Shown here: positions 7,802-17,806 of the stretch, in pieces
How positions within the stretch are numbered: position 1 is the stretch's first letter
How the letters are laid out: each line of letters begins with the position of its first letter
Origin: an uncultured Flavobacteriaceae bacterium
GTDB lineage: Bacteria; Bacteroidota; Bacteroidia; Flavobacteriales; Flavobacteriaceae
Length of the DNA: 64,000 nucleotides
Assembly (NCBI GenBank): GCA_943789465.1
Contig: CALSUF010000004.1
Coordinates: forward strand, 124,001 to 188,000
Direction of reading: 5' to 3'
Position numbers and translations under genes: made by a program
The notes under the pieces: generated by a model
The model's database searches: none
What the model was told of the DNA's origin: nothing
Seen by the model: only the letters and a program-made list of their open reading frames with translations

Positions 7802-10312
7802 ATGAATCAATTCAAACAACAATTTTTAGTATTATTATTTTTTACAGCACCTCTAATTACCTTTGCACAAGTAGGGATAGGAACTACCGATCCAAAAGCA
7901 GCCCTAGATGTCGTTAGTACAGATACTGGTTTCATTATGCCACGAGTCTCAGATCATACCACTTTATCTGTAGGAGTAGATCAAATAGGTATGCAAGTTT
8001 ATAATACGACTACCAACAGTATATGGTTTTATGATGGAACTGGCTGGGAAGCTATTTCAGGTGAAACTCAAGCTGCCGTGCCTCAATGGAAGTCCTCCAC
8101 AAATGATGGTGATTATGAGGAAAACGATGTTATAAATTATAATGGGGTTTTGTACAAAAATCTAACAGGCACAAATACAGATACAGAACCTGATACCGAT
8201 ACCGAAAATTGGATAACTGGGGGAGTTGGTGCAATTATAAATGATGGAATAATATCCACTAGTAGTGCTTGGTCGAGCAGTAAGATTGTTTCAGAAATAG
8301 TATCATCAGGAAATCTAATAGATCATGAAGGCCTCATCAAAAAAGAACTTATTTCTGTAGAGTTAGAAAGTGGGCAAGTCACACTGACATATCCTCAAAT
8401 TGACGCAGCATTGTATCATGTGTTTTATGATACAGTACCTATTCATGATTTAACTGGAGCTGGAGATGTGACCACTACCCAGCAAACAGCTATTATCACA
8501 GGATTAACAAACGGAACTACTTATTATTTCTATGTCAAGCCAGTTATTGCGCCACCAAGTGCAAGAGTTATCGTCCGTCCAGGAACTCCACTTGAATTTA
8601 GTTCTTTGTTAACAGCAGATGGAGTCGCTGGAAATACTGGAGAAATAGAAGTACAGGTCACTTTAGACCCCGCAGCAGGGGGGTATAAGTTTATTTTAAC
8701 AACAGATGGTGTGCCAACTGAGGTTGTGCAAACAGGCACAACTTGTACCTTTAGTGGTGTTGCAAGATACGAACAGGATGTAGCTATTACCAGCGCTACA
8801 AGAACTAGTGAAGTTACTGTGTATAATTCTATTGCCCATGGGATAATTGCTGGGCAAAGTATTTTAGTAGAAGGGTTTTCTAATACCACTTTTAACGGAG
8901 ATATGATTGTCGAATCCGTCTCTGCTAATTCATTTTCAGTTTACCAAAAAGGGCAAGTGGATACTTCAGAATCGACTGCGGCACTACTTAAAAAATACAA
9001 AACACACACATTGGTCGTAGAATCACTTGATGATACGACTGCTCAAAACAGCTTACTAGCGAGCTCGACACTGTCGTTCAATGTTTCTGAAAAATATTTT
9101 GTTCTAAACAATGGGGGGTATTGGGCATACAATAGATTCGTGTTTGCGGCTAATTATAACTTCTACGCACCACGTTCCCTGCATCATTACATAGACCCTA
9201 CTTCTCATAATGATTTGATAGAAGCCAATACAAAATTTGCTCCGATGGTAGGATTACGAAGGTTACCAAATGTTCTGGTTTCTCCAAAAACCAATCAAGA
9301 CCAAAATATCCCAGTATATGCTGTGTTTGACGATGTCTCTGGAGTTTATGGTTCTACATTTTATTTGGAGAATGGAGATACAACATCAAATCAAATGACG
9401 TTTTCAGGAGCAGGTTACAAAACACTCGTTATTGACGATAACGATACAACGTATGAAGACGGTATGGGTCGGGTAGGAACAGGATCTACAGATCAAGATC
9501 CACACCCAAGTGAATCAACAGGACTCTCTTATTTTACTAGAACCCTTAATCTTGGAGGCTATTCATCACTAGGCAGCTTTTTAGGCACCCAGCCCACCCT
9601 TTCAACTGTAGCAGAACGTGTGGGGCAAGCTGTTATGGAGGCAACCAATAATGGTACAAATCGTAATATCATTGTATGGGTAGATTTAGTAAATCAGCGT
9701 TTTGCTTGGAGAAACAATGGAAATCATCATTATGTGACTTTTGCTTCACTAGGGGTCACTATTAGTAATTCGTCGGTCAGGAACAGCTTAGGGGTAGTAT
9801 CTGATGGTATAGACACGATTCTCGTAGGTAAAACAAGTGATTCAAATTTTTATACGATCCAATTTAATTGGATTTCAAATACAGCACAACTTATGGCAAC
9901 GCATAGCAGTTCAGCTACTGATGATGATATCTTTAATGGAAATGCTACAGAAGAAGATGCAACAGGTGCGGTGCTTCACGCTGTTAACGGTAAAATATGT
10001 TATTTAGACTCCGCTGGGTCTAGTGGAATTTGGGCGTTGTCAGGAAGTATGTATGATCCAAATGATACAAATAAGATAACTCATTACTACGATACCTCAG
10101 GGTCAGCCACGCAAACAGGAACTGATACTCTCCATGGAACTAGTACTGTACTCAGGACAACAGCAAACGGAGTTAAAGGGTTTGAATCGATACACACTGA
10201 CAAGGGACATGATAGTTCTGGGTTGTTTTCTGGAAGCATTAGTGCCGATCAGGGTTGGACTCGTGCGAGGTCAAATATTTTAATGATTGCTATTGGAAAT
10301 GGGGTTTATTAA
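7802..10312 (+). CDS. Large secreted surface protein with CBM-like module
   Basis: This 836-residue protein has a clear signal peptide (residues 1-22, ending ITFAQ) and then the VGIGTTDPKAALDV segment found at the mature N-terminus of many Bacteroidota surface proteins. Residues about 95-138 (PQWKSSTNDGDYEENDVIN, then YNGVLYK... and a closing W) resemble a chitin/cellulose-binding CBM5/12-type module. Residues about 180-245 look like a fibronectin type III domain (ALYHVFYDT ... GTTYYFYVKP). The remaining ~590 residues are beta-rich and unassigned. I see no T9SS C-terminal sorting domain. A role in adhesion or glycan contact is inferred. The N-terminal ~125 codons are nearly repeated in the next gene, and the upstream region carries the four-box array. 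Confidence 0.7.
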   Translation: MNQFKQQFLVLLFFTAPLITFAQVGIGTTDPKAALDVVSTDTGFIMPRVSDHTTLSVGVDQIGMQVYNTTTNSIWFYDGTGWEAISGETQAAVPQWKSSTNDGDYEENDVINYNGVLYKNLTGTNTDTEPDTDTENWITGGVGAIINDGIISTSSAWSSSKIVSEIVSSGNLIDHEGLIKKELISVELESGQVTLTYPQIDAALYHVFYDTVPIHDLTGAGDVTTTQQTAIITGLTNGTTYYFYVKPVIAPPSARVIVRPGTPLEFSSLLTADGVAGNTGEIEVQVTLDPAAGGYKFILTTDGVPTEVVQTGTTCTFSGVARYEQDVAITSATRTSEVTVYNSIAHGIIAGQSILVEGFSNTTFNGDMIVESVSANSFSVYQKGQVDTSESTAALLKKYKTHTLVVESLDDTTAQNSLLASSTLSFNVSEKYFVLNNGGYWAYNRFVFAANYNFYAPRSLHHYIDPTSHNDLIEANTKFAPMVGLRRLPNVLVSPKTNQDQNIPVYAVFDDVSGVYGSTFYLENGDTTSNQMTFSGAGYKTLVIDDNDTTYEDGMGRVGTGSTDQDPHPSESTGLSYFTRTLNLGGYSSLGSFLGTQPTLSTVAERVGQAVMEATNNGTNRNIIVWVDLVNQRFAWRNNGNHHYVTFASLGVTISNSSVRNSLGVVSDGIDTILVGKTSDSNFYTIQFNWISNTAQLMATHSSSATDDDIFNGNATEEDATGAVLHAVNGKICYLDSAGSSGIWALSGSMYDPNDTNKITHYYDTSGSATQTGTDTLHGTSTVLRTTANGVKGFESIHTDKGHDSSGLFSGSISADQGWTRARSNILMIAIGNGVY

Positions 10313-10401
10313 TTTGAACAGGCTTTATACAATTATAATAGAATTTAAATTAATTAGTCAAAAAACAGTCATAAGAATTTTTTAATTAACACAAAAATAA
10401 A

Positions 10402-12193
10402 ATGAACCAATTCAAAACAATTTTTAGTATTATTATTTTTTACAGTACATCTAATTACATTCGCACAAGTAGGGATAGGAACTACTGATCCAAAAGCAGC
10501 CCTAGACGTCGTAAGTACAGATACTGGTTTCATTATGCCACGAGTCTCAGATCATACCACTTTATCTGTAGGAGTAGATCAAATAGGTATGCAAGTTTAT
10601 AATACGACTACCAACAGTATATGGTTTTATGATGGAACTGGCTGGGAATCTATTTCAGGAGAAACTCAAGCTGCCGTGCCTCAATGGAAGTCCTCCACAA
10701 ATGATGGTGATTATGAGGAAAACGATGTCATAAATTATAATGGGGTTTTGTACAAAAATATAACAGGCACAAATTCAGATGATGCTCCTGATTCTGATAT
10801 TATTAACTGGATGCCATTGTCAGAGGAGCAGTCAACACTTGTGTATGAAAATAAAGAGTACACGATTGACAATATTGTAGGATATTTGGGTACTATGTAT
10901 GTGTCTAAACAAAATATTACAATTCCTGAATTCCCTCAATTTAGTAAAACGACCACGTACTCTATAGGAGATAAGGTTTATCATGAGGGAGCCATCAGAG
11001 TGGCACAAGAAAACATAACTATTCCGACCAACTATCCCTATGATACAAATGCTATTTCTTTTCCAAATGCGGGGTGGAGTTCATTTACTTTTAGAATAGA
11101 TCCAAATTCAAACTATGGTTTTGCTTCAGTACAATCTTGGAACAGCTTTAAAATAAGATCTTCTGGAATGTCGACTTTAAAAGTAAAGATATTTGATAAT
11201 AGTGGAAACGAAATAGCAAACAGAATAGCAACCAATGTAGAATCTTTAGGCGATAATTGGGATCGTTTTACAATGACTCCTTATAACTTAACAGGGAATG
11301 AGAGCATTGGTTTTTATATTCCCCCTGGAAATCAAATTTATTTAGACAACGTTAATGGATTTGATTTATTTTATGCCTCCGGAGATGTTACTGCTACAAC
11401 AAATACACAAACTGACAGGAAACTTGCTTTTGAAATACTAGCCTCCACCAATGAAGAAGGAGCTGCTTTTGACGAGTCACAGTGGGGTACACAAACATTT
11501 TTACCAACGGAAAATTGGCGTGTTTTTAAAGAAGGACAAAATGCAGTACCACTATGGGATTCCTCCACAAATGGAGCAATTTACATTGCGAATGATATTG
11601 TAAATTATAACGGAATACTCTATAAAAATTTAACAGGAACTAATTCAGATACAGCCCCAGATTTAGATTCTACCAATTGGGCAATTTCAGGTGGTAGTGG
11701 TGGAGACCATCCAGACACATCGTCTCAAAACAGTGTAAACTACTCAGGAGGTACACTTATTCAAGACATTACACTCGATGGAAATGGGCATGTTACCGGT
11801 ATAGGAGCAAAAACAATTAAATCCCCTCAAGCTTGGAGTTTTTCTTTTTCAAATTTAGCAGGAGGTTACGGAACTCAAGTGGCAGTATTGCCTTACAATA
11901 TTAAGATCTATGTTAATTCCAGTCGCCAGATTTATCTTACAACAACAGATACTCGATTTAGTGGAAGTGAATCGTGGGGGTATGCCTCGTTTGAGTATCG
12001 TTATAGCACTAGTACTCGGGGGACAGGGTTGTTAAGGACAAACCAATATACTTATGCGGGATCACTCAGTAGATATCAACCCGTTACAATCACTATTATT
12101 CCACCTGGAAACCATGGGTTTTCTTTTCATAACCGAATTACAATTTCGTGTTCTCATGATTACGCTGCGGGATTTATACTGGCTACGAATTAG
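10402..12193 (+). pseudogene. Secreted CBM-like-module protein, frameshifted in the signal peptide
   Basis: From 10462 on this is a close copy of the start of the 7802 gene (VGIGTTDPKAALDV, then MPRVSDHTTL). The ATG at 10402 matches that gene's start, but the stretch after TTCAAA is 2 nt shorter than in the other copy, so the signal peptide is read out of frame and stops after about 28 codons. The in-frame part (Met at 10535, 552 residues) lacks an export signal and has no good start nearer the signal peptide. It holds at least two CBM5/12-like modules of the W...Y..ND.V.YNG.LYKN.TGTN type (first and about residues 340-385) and a jelly-roll-like middle. It may be a pseudogene, a phase-off allele or a sequence error. 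Confidence 0.6.
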
Positions 12194-12362
12194 TTAAAAC
12201 TTGTAGAGCGATATAAGTAGTTGTGGTTTGCAGAGAGATGTTGGTCAATGGTATTTTAGTTTTTTAATCCCCTTCCTTATTACTGAATTTGTAAAGTAAA
12301 GTCGTTCTTAGAAACTAAAACCTCTTATGATTTAGGGGCTTGTTTTTTAAATTTCCAAAATC
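12194..12362. other. Gene-free stretch with a weak terminator-like hairpin
   Basis: Around 12318-12352 AACCTC...GGGGCTT followed by a T-run could form a weak terminator for the preceding gene. Nothing else is recognised. Confidence 0.3.
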
Positions 12363-12453
12363 CCCGTTCCTTACATAATTCTCTTAAGAGATTACATCAT
12401 TTTGCCGTTTGTTACTTTGTTTTTTTTATTTACAAATATTAAAATCACATTTG
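12363..12453 (+). promoter_or_regulatory. LytTR-like boxes and -7 element (unit 12.4)
   Basis: A box GTTTGTTACT starts at 12407 (preceded by GCC, 8 of 9 positions of the LytTR consensus). Degenerate boxes end in TTACA at 12375 and 12396, about one and two 20-bp steps upstream. CACATTTG starts at 12446, exactly 39 nt after the last box start, and differs from TAnnTTTG at one position. A terminator-like hairpin follows about 55 nt later, so the unit seems to drive a short RNA. Confidence 0.55.
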
Positions 12454-12458
12454 TAACG

Positions 12459-12534
12459 GAATTTCATAAAAGCATGTAATGTTAATTCTAATATTCAAGT
12501 GAAAGCCTGTCCATTAATTTAGATGGGCTTTTGC
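12459..12534 (+). ncRNA. Candidate small RNA, unit 12.4
   Basis: The approximate start is placed about 6 nt after the -7 element and the end at the T-run after the hairpin AAGCC...CAT/ATGGGCTT (12504-12530, with a 4-nt bulge). No coding potential is seen. Before the hairpin it carries GTTAATTC and GTGAAAGCC, loosely like the GTTAAATT and GGAAAA elements of the other units. The ends are estimates. Confidence 0.4.
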
Positions 12535-12614
12535 TATGATTATTTTTTGGTATTGCTTTATTTAAATTAACGCTGGCAGCCTATTTTAGAGGTCTTAATA
12601 ACCCTCGTTGATGT

Positions 12615-12654
12615 TCAGCTTTACCTTACTAAAAGTAAGATAAAGCTGATTTTT
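12615..12654 (+). terminator. Strong stem-loop with T-run
   Basis: TCAGCTTTACCTTAC and GTAAGATAAAGCTGA pair around a short AAAA-type loop, followed by TTTTT. It could end read-through of the small-RNA unit at 12.4 kb; no gene directly precedes it. Confidence 0.65.
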
Positions 12655-12719
12655 ACTTAAAATTAGTGTAAAAAACACTTTTTGATCCACTCCAACTTCC
12701 CGTTCTTCCCATTAGATGA

Positions 12720-12789
12720 ATCGTTTATTACGTCAATGTCCCGTTTGTTACACGTTGCTTTAGATTTAAAAACCTTGTAACAATCTTTG
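12720..12789 (+). promoter_or_regulatory. LytTR-like box pair and -7 element (unit 12.7)
   Basis: GTTTATTACG at 12723 and GTTTGTTACA at 12743 are 20 bp apart; the context ATCGTTTAT/CCCGTTTGT fits 8 of 9 consensus positions each. AATCTTTG starts at 12782, 39 nt after the second box, with one mismatch to TAnnTTTG. Transcription would start about 15-20 nt before the ATG at 12811. Confidence 0.6.
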
Positions 12790-12810
12790 CATGGTAAACC
12801 ATTACCATAC

Positions 12811-13419
12811 ATGCGTCCAACCGCAATCATTATTTTGTTTTTATGCAGCCTTAGTGGGTTTGCTCAGTTCTATGTGACTGATGGCACCCTATTTAGTTTA
12901 CAAACTTCCGAAACCATTTTAAGTTCTCAAGAAACACTCCATCAAATAAATGCTTCCGTGCTGGGTAACGGTGCTGTAATTTTAAATAGTACTTCCAAAC
13001 AACAACTGACAAGTACACAAGCTATTTTGGAACTTCCAACACTCCATATTAAAAATGCTGATTTGGTACAACTCCAAACCGATCTCCACATTCAAAATCA
13101 ACTGCACATTGACCGCGGACTCCTTACACTTTCTAACCTCCTAAAACTCCCAGATCCTTCGGCTCTTCGTTTAGGCGCTCAAGCATTTCTTTATCTTATG
13201 CCACAGGGGCAACTGCTGTACGACACACAGCTTGTCAATGCCGCTCCTTTTGCCTATGCACTGGCACAAAACGTGTTGGTTTCTTTACTACCAATCAGTC
13301 CACAAACACCCGACTCTAGGGAGTTGAACGTTGTACAATGTTCCTGTTTTGTAAGGTACGCTCCAAAAGACTATGAAGCCTATTTTTACATTTTTAAGCC
13401 GCCACCAAAAGACGTTTAA
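12811..13419 (+). CDS. Secreted protein of unknown function, possibly truncated
   Basis: I chose the ATG at 12811 because it begins a good signal peptide (MRPTAIIILFLCSLSGFAQ); the frame also opens at a TTG at 12787, which lies inside the proposed -7 element. The 202-residue product has a beta-helix-like pattern (repeated ILNSTSKQQLTSTQAILELPTLHIKNADL, then LQTDLHIQNQLHIDRGLLTL) and then becomes irregular, ending in YFYIFKPPPKDV. I do not recognise the family. The low-complexity, proline-rich end suggests that a longer protein was cut short. It may be part of the box-controlled regulon. Confidence 0.5.
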   Translation: MRPTAIIILFLCSLSGFAQFYVTDGTLFSLQTSETILSSQETLHQINASVLGNGAVILNSTSKQQLTSTQAILELPTLHIKNADLVQLQTDLHIQNQLHIDRGLLTLSNLLKLPDPSALRLGAQAFLYLMPQGQLLYDTQLVNAAPFAYALAQNVLVSLLPISPQTPDSRELNVVQCSCFVRYAPKDYEAYFYIFKPPPKDV

Positions 13420-13531
13420 GATTAAGAATTAAGTACTTGGTTTTAAGTATTATAACAAAGACTAAACAGAACAAACCAAGATCACTGTAACCAAACAATT
13501 CACCATACAAATCAAATTTTAATTTAATAGT

Positions 13532-14467
13532 ATGAACAAAAAATATATTTATCTGTTAGGGTTACTTATAGCCAGTTTTGGTGCTACTGCCCAAACCATT
13601 AATTTGGAATTCCCTTATTTTGCAGGTAAAACCTATGAGTTTAAAATTGTACAAGGCAATAAACATATTGTGTTGCAAAATGATACTATACCAAAAGGTG
13701 GCAAAATACAGTTGCAAATACCCACAGCATACAAAGGCTATAAAGGTATGGCAATGTGGTATTTAACAAACAGCAAAACGGGTGGTGGTTTAGAGTTGGT
13801 TATTAATAATGAAGATTTTTCGGTGTCTTGTTTAGATGCTATACCTACAGACACCAACATTATTTACAAAAACACTAAAGAAAATATTTTTGAAAAAGGC
13901 ACTCACAAAAAGCAAGAAACCCTTTTTGCCAAGCACGATGCTATGCTATACGCTACCAGAGCGTATAACAAAACCCATAAGTTGTACTCTGTTTTTGCAA
14001 AAGAATATGATGTAATTTTAGAAGAATACAAGGTATTTGTAAATGAACTAAAAAACAGCCCTTTATATGCGGCACGTTTTAGAGAAATTGCAAATATTAC
14101 AAAAGGTATTGGTACTCTTATGACTCAAAATGAAAATTTAAAAGCACAAAACATTAATAATAGTATTGTAAATCAGCTAGATTTTGAGGCCGTTTATACC
14201 TCTAATTTTTGGTATGGTGTTATCAATAACTTTGTGCAATTGCAAACCAATGTGCTAAAAAACGATGCCCAATTTATTGCCAATGTCAAAACAATATTAA
14301 AACGAATCCCTACAGACAAAGTGTACACCGAATTTGTTGTTAGTTTATCCGAAGAATTAACAAAAGTAGAAAAAGACAACATCATTGAAGCTTTAATATC
14401 AGAAATAAAAAATTCTAATAAACTACAAAACTATGATGGTGTTTTAAGTATGTATCAATTAAAATAA
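13532..14467 (+). CDS. Secreted protein of unknown function
   Basis: This 311-residue protein has a signal peptide (NKKYIYLLGLLIASFGATAQ). The N-terminal ~100 residues (YEFKIVQGNKHIVLQNDTIPKGGKIQL ... MAMWYL) resemble the DUF4369-type beta domain that precedes thioredoxin domains in Bacteroidota TlpA proteins. The rest is helical and has no CxxC motif and no thioredoxin fold, so it is not a redox enzyme as it stands. It precedes the three tandem paralogues by 34 nt and may be cotranscribed with them. Function unknown. Confidence 0.55.
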   Translation: MNKKYIYLLGLLIASFGATAQTINLEFPYFAGKTYEFKIVQGNKHIVLQNDTIPKGGKIQLQIPTAYKGYKGMAMWYLTNSKTGGGLELVINNEDFSVSCLDAIPTDTNIIYKNTKENIFEKGTHKKQETLFAKHDAMLYATRAYNKTHKLYSVFAKEYDVILEEYKVFVNELKNSPLYAARFREIANITKGIGTLMTQNENLKAQNINNSIVNQLDFEAVYTSNFWYGVINNFVQLQTNVLKNDAQFIANVKTILKRIPTDKVYTEFVVSLSEELTKVEKDNIIEALISEIKNSNKLQNYDGVLSMYQLK

Positions 14468-14501
14468 AAACAAAAATAAAAACAAAAATAAAAACAAAAA
14501 A
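14465..14501 (+). repeat. Three 12-bp A-rich tandem units directly before an ATG
   Basis: The unit AAAAATAAAAAC is present three times: T at 14465, 14477 and 14489, and C at 14471, 14483 and 14495, an exact 12-bp period. The two paralogues at 16155 and 17807 have only one such unit. It replaces any Shine-Dalgarno sequence. A-rich leaders aid initiation in Bacteroidota, so copy number might tune translation; that is inference. Confidence 0.7.
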
Positions 14502-16022
14502 ATGAAAAAAATACTATTAAGTGCTGCACTCTTTGCAGTCAGTTTTACAACACTAGCACAAGTTGGTATTGGAACAGAAACTCCCGAAGGTGTCTTAGAT
14601 GTGGTATCTACAGACAGTGGATTGGTGGTACCTCGTGTGGCAAATAGCGCAACCGTCACCAGCCCTATTAATGCCATGATGGTTTACGATATGTCCTCTG
14701 CTTGCCTAAAAACCTATGCAAACAATACTTGGACCAACTGTTTGAGCGCAGGCAATTCTACGGCAAACGTTACCAACGATTGTGATGACAAAGGGTTTAA
14801 AGGAGGATTAGCCCTTAGACAAAATATCGATACGGATAACAAATCTGTTTTTTCAGTGACCCTTACCAACAACAGTTTTGTAGAGGCTAATTTTGAATTC
14901 TTTTCAGACGACTTGGTACTGAGCGGCGACAGCAGCTCAGAAATTATCGCAAGCATTCCTTCAGTACAAGGAGGATACAGATACAATTTGAAAGCTGGAG
15001 AAAGCCAAAGGGTATACTACCATCTCACAGGTATCCCCACTACTTTAGGCACCCTAACTGGGACATGGACCAAGTTCAACTTGAGCTGTACCAAAACAAT
15101 TCCCATTGTTAAAGGAGACGCTGCTTTTACACTACCACCCATAGATCCTATCCTTTCCATTGGCGATACAAACGCAGACATGCAAGGGGTGATTGACAAT
15201 GCCACCAACAAAATCACCATAGACATTCCGTATACCTCAGGAGCTGGAACTTATGATGCCTACACCAGTACTGCAGTTGTTGCCACTGGAGAATCAGCGG
15301 ATACCAATAACATCACCATCAGCTACCCAGCAGGAACGTTTAGTGGTACAGGGTCCATTACAGTAACCGTTGTTGTAGATGGCGATGGGACTTTTAACGT
15401 TAAAAAACAACTCTTTAACGTGTTAGAAACTATTGGTACTTTTGACTTCCAAGTAAATGGGATATCTAAGGGCAACATAGTATTGCAAGCTTCTGGAGGA
15501 GCCCCTACTGTTAAAGTAAATGCCTCCGGCGGTACTACTCTAACCTTTTTGGCACACAATTTAGGTGCAGACACAAGTTTAGATGCAAATACACCTCTAC
15601 AAGCCATACACGGTAATTATTACCAGTGGGGTAGAAGTAGGGTTGCAGCAAATGCTAATACCCCAAGTGCTGCTATATCTGACTGGACCATTTGGGGTAT
15701 TGCTCCAAATGGTGCTTGGTCAGATTCCAGTAAAACTGCTGAAGATCCTTGCCCAGATGGTTATAAAGTACCATCAGCGTCCCAATGGAATTTAGTTATT
15801 GCCAACAATACATACACCACAATAGGTACATTTACAAATAGCTCAACAAACTTTAGTTCTGCAGGAGTCTTTGGATCTGGTGCAACACAATTAACATTAC
15901 CGACTGCTGGCTCACGAGGTGGTACAAATGGAGCGTTGCTGTCCCGTGGATTAGCAGGCCTATATTGGACTAGTACTATGTATACTACGGGAAGCCGCCA
16001 GGTACACAAACATAAACAATAG
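14502..16022 (+). CDS. Fib_succ_major-type surface protein, paralogue 1 (C-terminal frameshift)
   Basis: Secreted protein with signal peptide MKKILLSAALFAVSFTTLAQ and the VGIGTETPEG start. A variable segment (residues about 60-190) is followed by a central beta-rich block shared with the two next genes, and then by a Fibrobacter succinogenes major paralogous-type domain: NLGAD, YQWGR, DPCPDGYKVPSASQW, GLYWTST. Relative to paralogue 2 there is one extra G at about 15994, so the product ends in SRQVHKHKQ at 16022 and lacks the family's closing GFSVRCVKEN, whose codons are still present and would end at 16092. Probably an adhesin or surface-exposed binding protein; the ligand is unknown. No T9SS domain is visible. 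Confidence 0.7.
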   Translation: MKKILLSAALFAVSFTTLAQVGIGTETPEGVLDVVSTDSGLVVPRVANSATVTSPINAMMVYDMSSACLKTYANNTWTNCLSAGNSTANVTNDCDDKGFKGGLALRQNIDTDNKSVFSVTLTNNSFVEANFEFFSDDLVLSGDSSSEIIASIPSVQGGYRYNLKAGESQRVYYHLTGIPTTLGTLTGTWTKFNLSCTKTIPIVKGDAAFTLPPIDPILSIGDTNADMQGVIDNATNKITIDIPYTSGAGTYDAYTSTAVVATGESADTNNITISYPAGTFSGTGSITVTVVVDGDGTFNVKKQLFNVLETIGTFDFQVNGISKGNIVLQASGGAPTVKVNASGGTTLTFLAHNLGADTSLDANTPLQAIHGNYYQWGRSRVAANANTPSAAISDWTIWGIAPNGAWSDSSKTAEDPCPDGYKVPSASQWNLVIANNTYTTIGTFTNSSTNFSSAGVFGSGATQLTLPTAGSRGGTNGALLSRGLAGLYWTSTMYTTGSRQVHKHKQ

Positions 16023-16154
16023 TAACTCCTTCTCGAACGACTACACCCCCCGTACACAGGGCTTCTCTGTGCGTTGCGTTAAGGAGAACTAAAGTAATCA
16101 AAAAATTGTGTGTAAATTCTGATCGGATTTAGATAAAAAATAAAAACAAAAAAA

Positions 16155-17744
16155 ATGAAAAAAATACTATTAAGTGCTGCACTCTTTGCAGTCAGTTTTA
16201 CAACACTAGCACAAGTTGGTATTGGAACAGAAACTCCCGAAGGTATCTTAGATGTGGTATCTACAGACAGTGGATTGGTGGTACCTCGTGTGGCAAATAT
16301 TGCTGCTGTGACCACCCCTGTAAACGGAACTATTGTCTATGACATTGCTTCCAATTGTATAAGAACCTATGAAAATGGTGTTTGGGCCAACTGTTTGGGC
16401 GCAGGCGTTACCACCATCACAGTTACCAACGATTGTGATGCCAGTGGTGTTGTAACAGGCGAAAACCCTAGAGTAGGAGCCGCTCTTTTGACGGCTTCTT
16501 TTTCGGTAACCCTTACCAACTCCTCCTTTGCCAAAGCAACCGCTGTTTTTTCAGCTGGTGATTTGGTGCTCAGTGGTGCGAGCAGCTCAAATATTACCGT
16601 AGGCACTCCTTACGTTGGAGATGGACCTTCAACGTTGATGACCTTGGATGGTGGAAAAAGCCAAAAAATAACCTACCCACTCACAGGTAGCCCCTCTGCT
16701 TTAGGTACCCTAACTGCCACTTGGACCAAGCTCAACTTGAGCTGTACCAAAACAATTCCCATTGTTAAAGGAGACGCTGCTTTTACACTACCACCCATAG
16801 ATCCTATCCTTTCCATTGGCGATACAAACGCAGACATGCAAGGGGTGATTGACAATGCCACCAACAAAATCACCATAGACATTCCGTATACCTCAGGAGC
16901 TGGAACTTATGATGCCTACACCAGTACTGCAGTTGTTGCCACTGGAGAATCAGCGGATACCAATAACATCACCATCAGCTACCCAGCAGGAACGTTTAGT
17001 GGTACAGGGTCCATTACAGTAACCGTTGTTGTAGATGGCGATGGGACTTTTAACGTTAAAAAACAACTCTTTAACGTGTTAGAAACTATTGGTACTTTTG
17101 ACTTCCAAGTAAATGAGATATCTAAGGGCAACATAGTATTGCAAGCTTCTGGAGGAGCCCCTACTGTTAAAGTAAATGCCTCCGGCGGTACTACTCTAAC
17201 CTTTTTGGCACACAATTTAGGTGCAGACACAAGTTTAGATGCAAATACACCTCTACAAGCCATACACGGTAATTATTACCAATGGGGTAGAAGTATAGTT
17301 GCAGCAAATGCTAATACCCCAAGTGCTGCTATATCTGGCTGGAACACTTCTACTGCTCCAAATGGTGCTTGGTCAGATTCCAGTAAAACTGCTGAAGATC
17401 CTTGCCCAGATGGTTATAAAGTACCATCAGCGTCCCAATGGAATTTAGTTATTGCCAACAATACATACACCACAATAGGTACATTTACAAATAGCTCAAC
17501 AAACTTTAGTTCTGCAGGAGTCTTTGGATCTGGTGCAACACAATTAACATTACCGACTGCTGGCTCACGAGGTGGTACAAATGGAGCGTTGCTGTCCCGT
17601 GGATTAGCAGGCCTATATTGGACTAGTACTATGTATACTACGGGAACCGCCAGGTACACAAACATAAACAATAGTAACTCCTTCTCGAACGACTACACCC
17701 CCCGTACACAGGGCTTCTCTGTGCGTTGCGTTAAGGAGAACTAA
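16155..17744 (+). CDS. Fib_succ_major-type surface protein, paralogue 2 (intact)
   Basis: This 529-residue copy is complete: signal peptide, VGIGTETPEG start, variable segment (about residues 55-195), central block (KGDAAFTLPPIDP through QLFNVLETIGTF), and a full Fib_succ_major-type domain ending GFSVRCVKEN. From about base 16734 to the end it is almost identical at DNA level to paralogue 1, apart from a short patch around 17290-17360 (SIVAANANTPSAAISGWNTSTAPNG against SRVAA...DWTIWGIAPNG) and scattered changes. The 62-nt gaps before and after are identical in sequence. It is the reference for reading the frameshifts in its neighbours. Confidence 0.75.
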   Translation: MKKILLSAALFAVSFTTLAQVGIGTETPEGILDVVSTDSGLVVPRVANIAAVTTPVNGTIVYDIASNCIRTYENGVWANCLGAGVTTITVTNDCDASGVVTGENPRVGAALLTASFSVTLTNSSFAKATAVFSAGDLVLSGASSSNITVGTPYVGDGPSTLMTLDGGKSQKITYPLTGSPSALGTLTATWTKLNLSCTKTIPIVKGDAAFTLPPIDPILSIGDTNADMQGVIDNATNKITIDIPYTSGAGTYDAYTSTAVVATGESADTNNITISYPAGTFSGTGSITVTVVVDGDGTFNVKKQLFNVLETIGTFDFQVNEISKGNIVLQASGGAPTVKVNASGGTTLTFLAHNLGADTSLDANTPLQAIHGNYYQWGRSIVAANANTPSAAISGWNTSTAPNGAWSDSSKTAEDPCPDGYKVPSASQWNLVIANNTYTTIGTFTNSSTNFSSAGVFGSGATQLTLPTAGSRGGTNGALLSRGLAGLYWTSTMYTTGTARYTNINNSNSFSNDYTPRTQGFSVRCVKEN

Positions 17745-17806
17745 AGTAATCAAAAAATTGTGTGTAAATTCTGATCGGATTTAGATAAAAAATAAAAACA
17801 AAAAAA

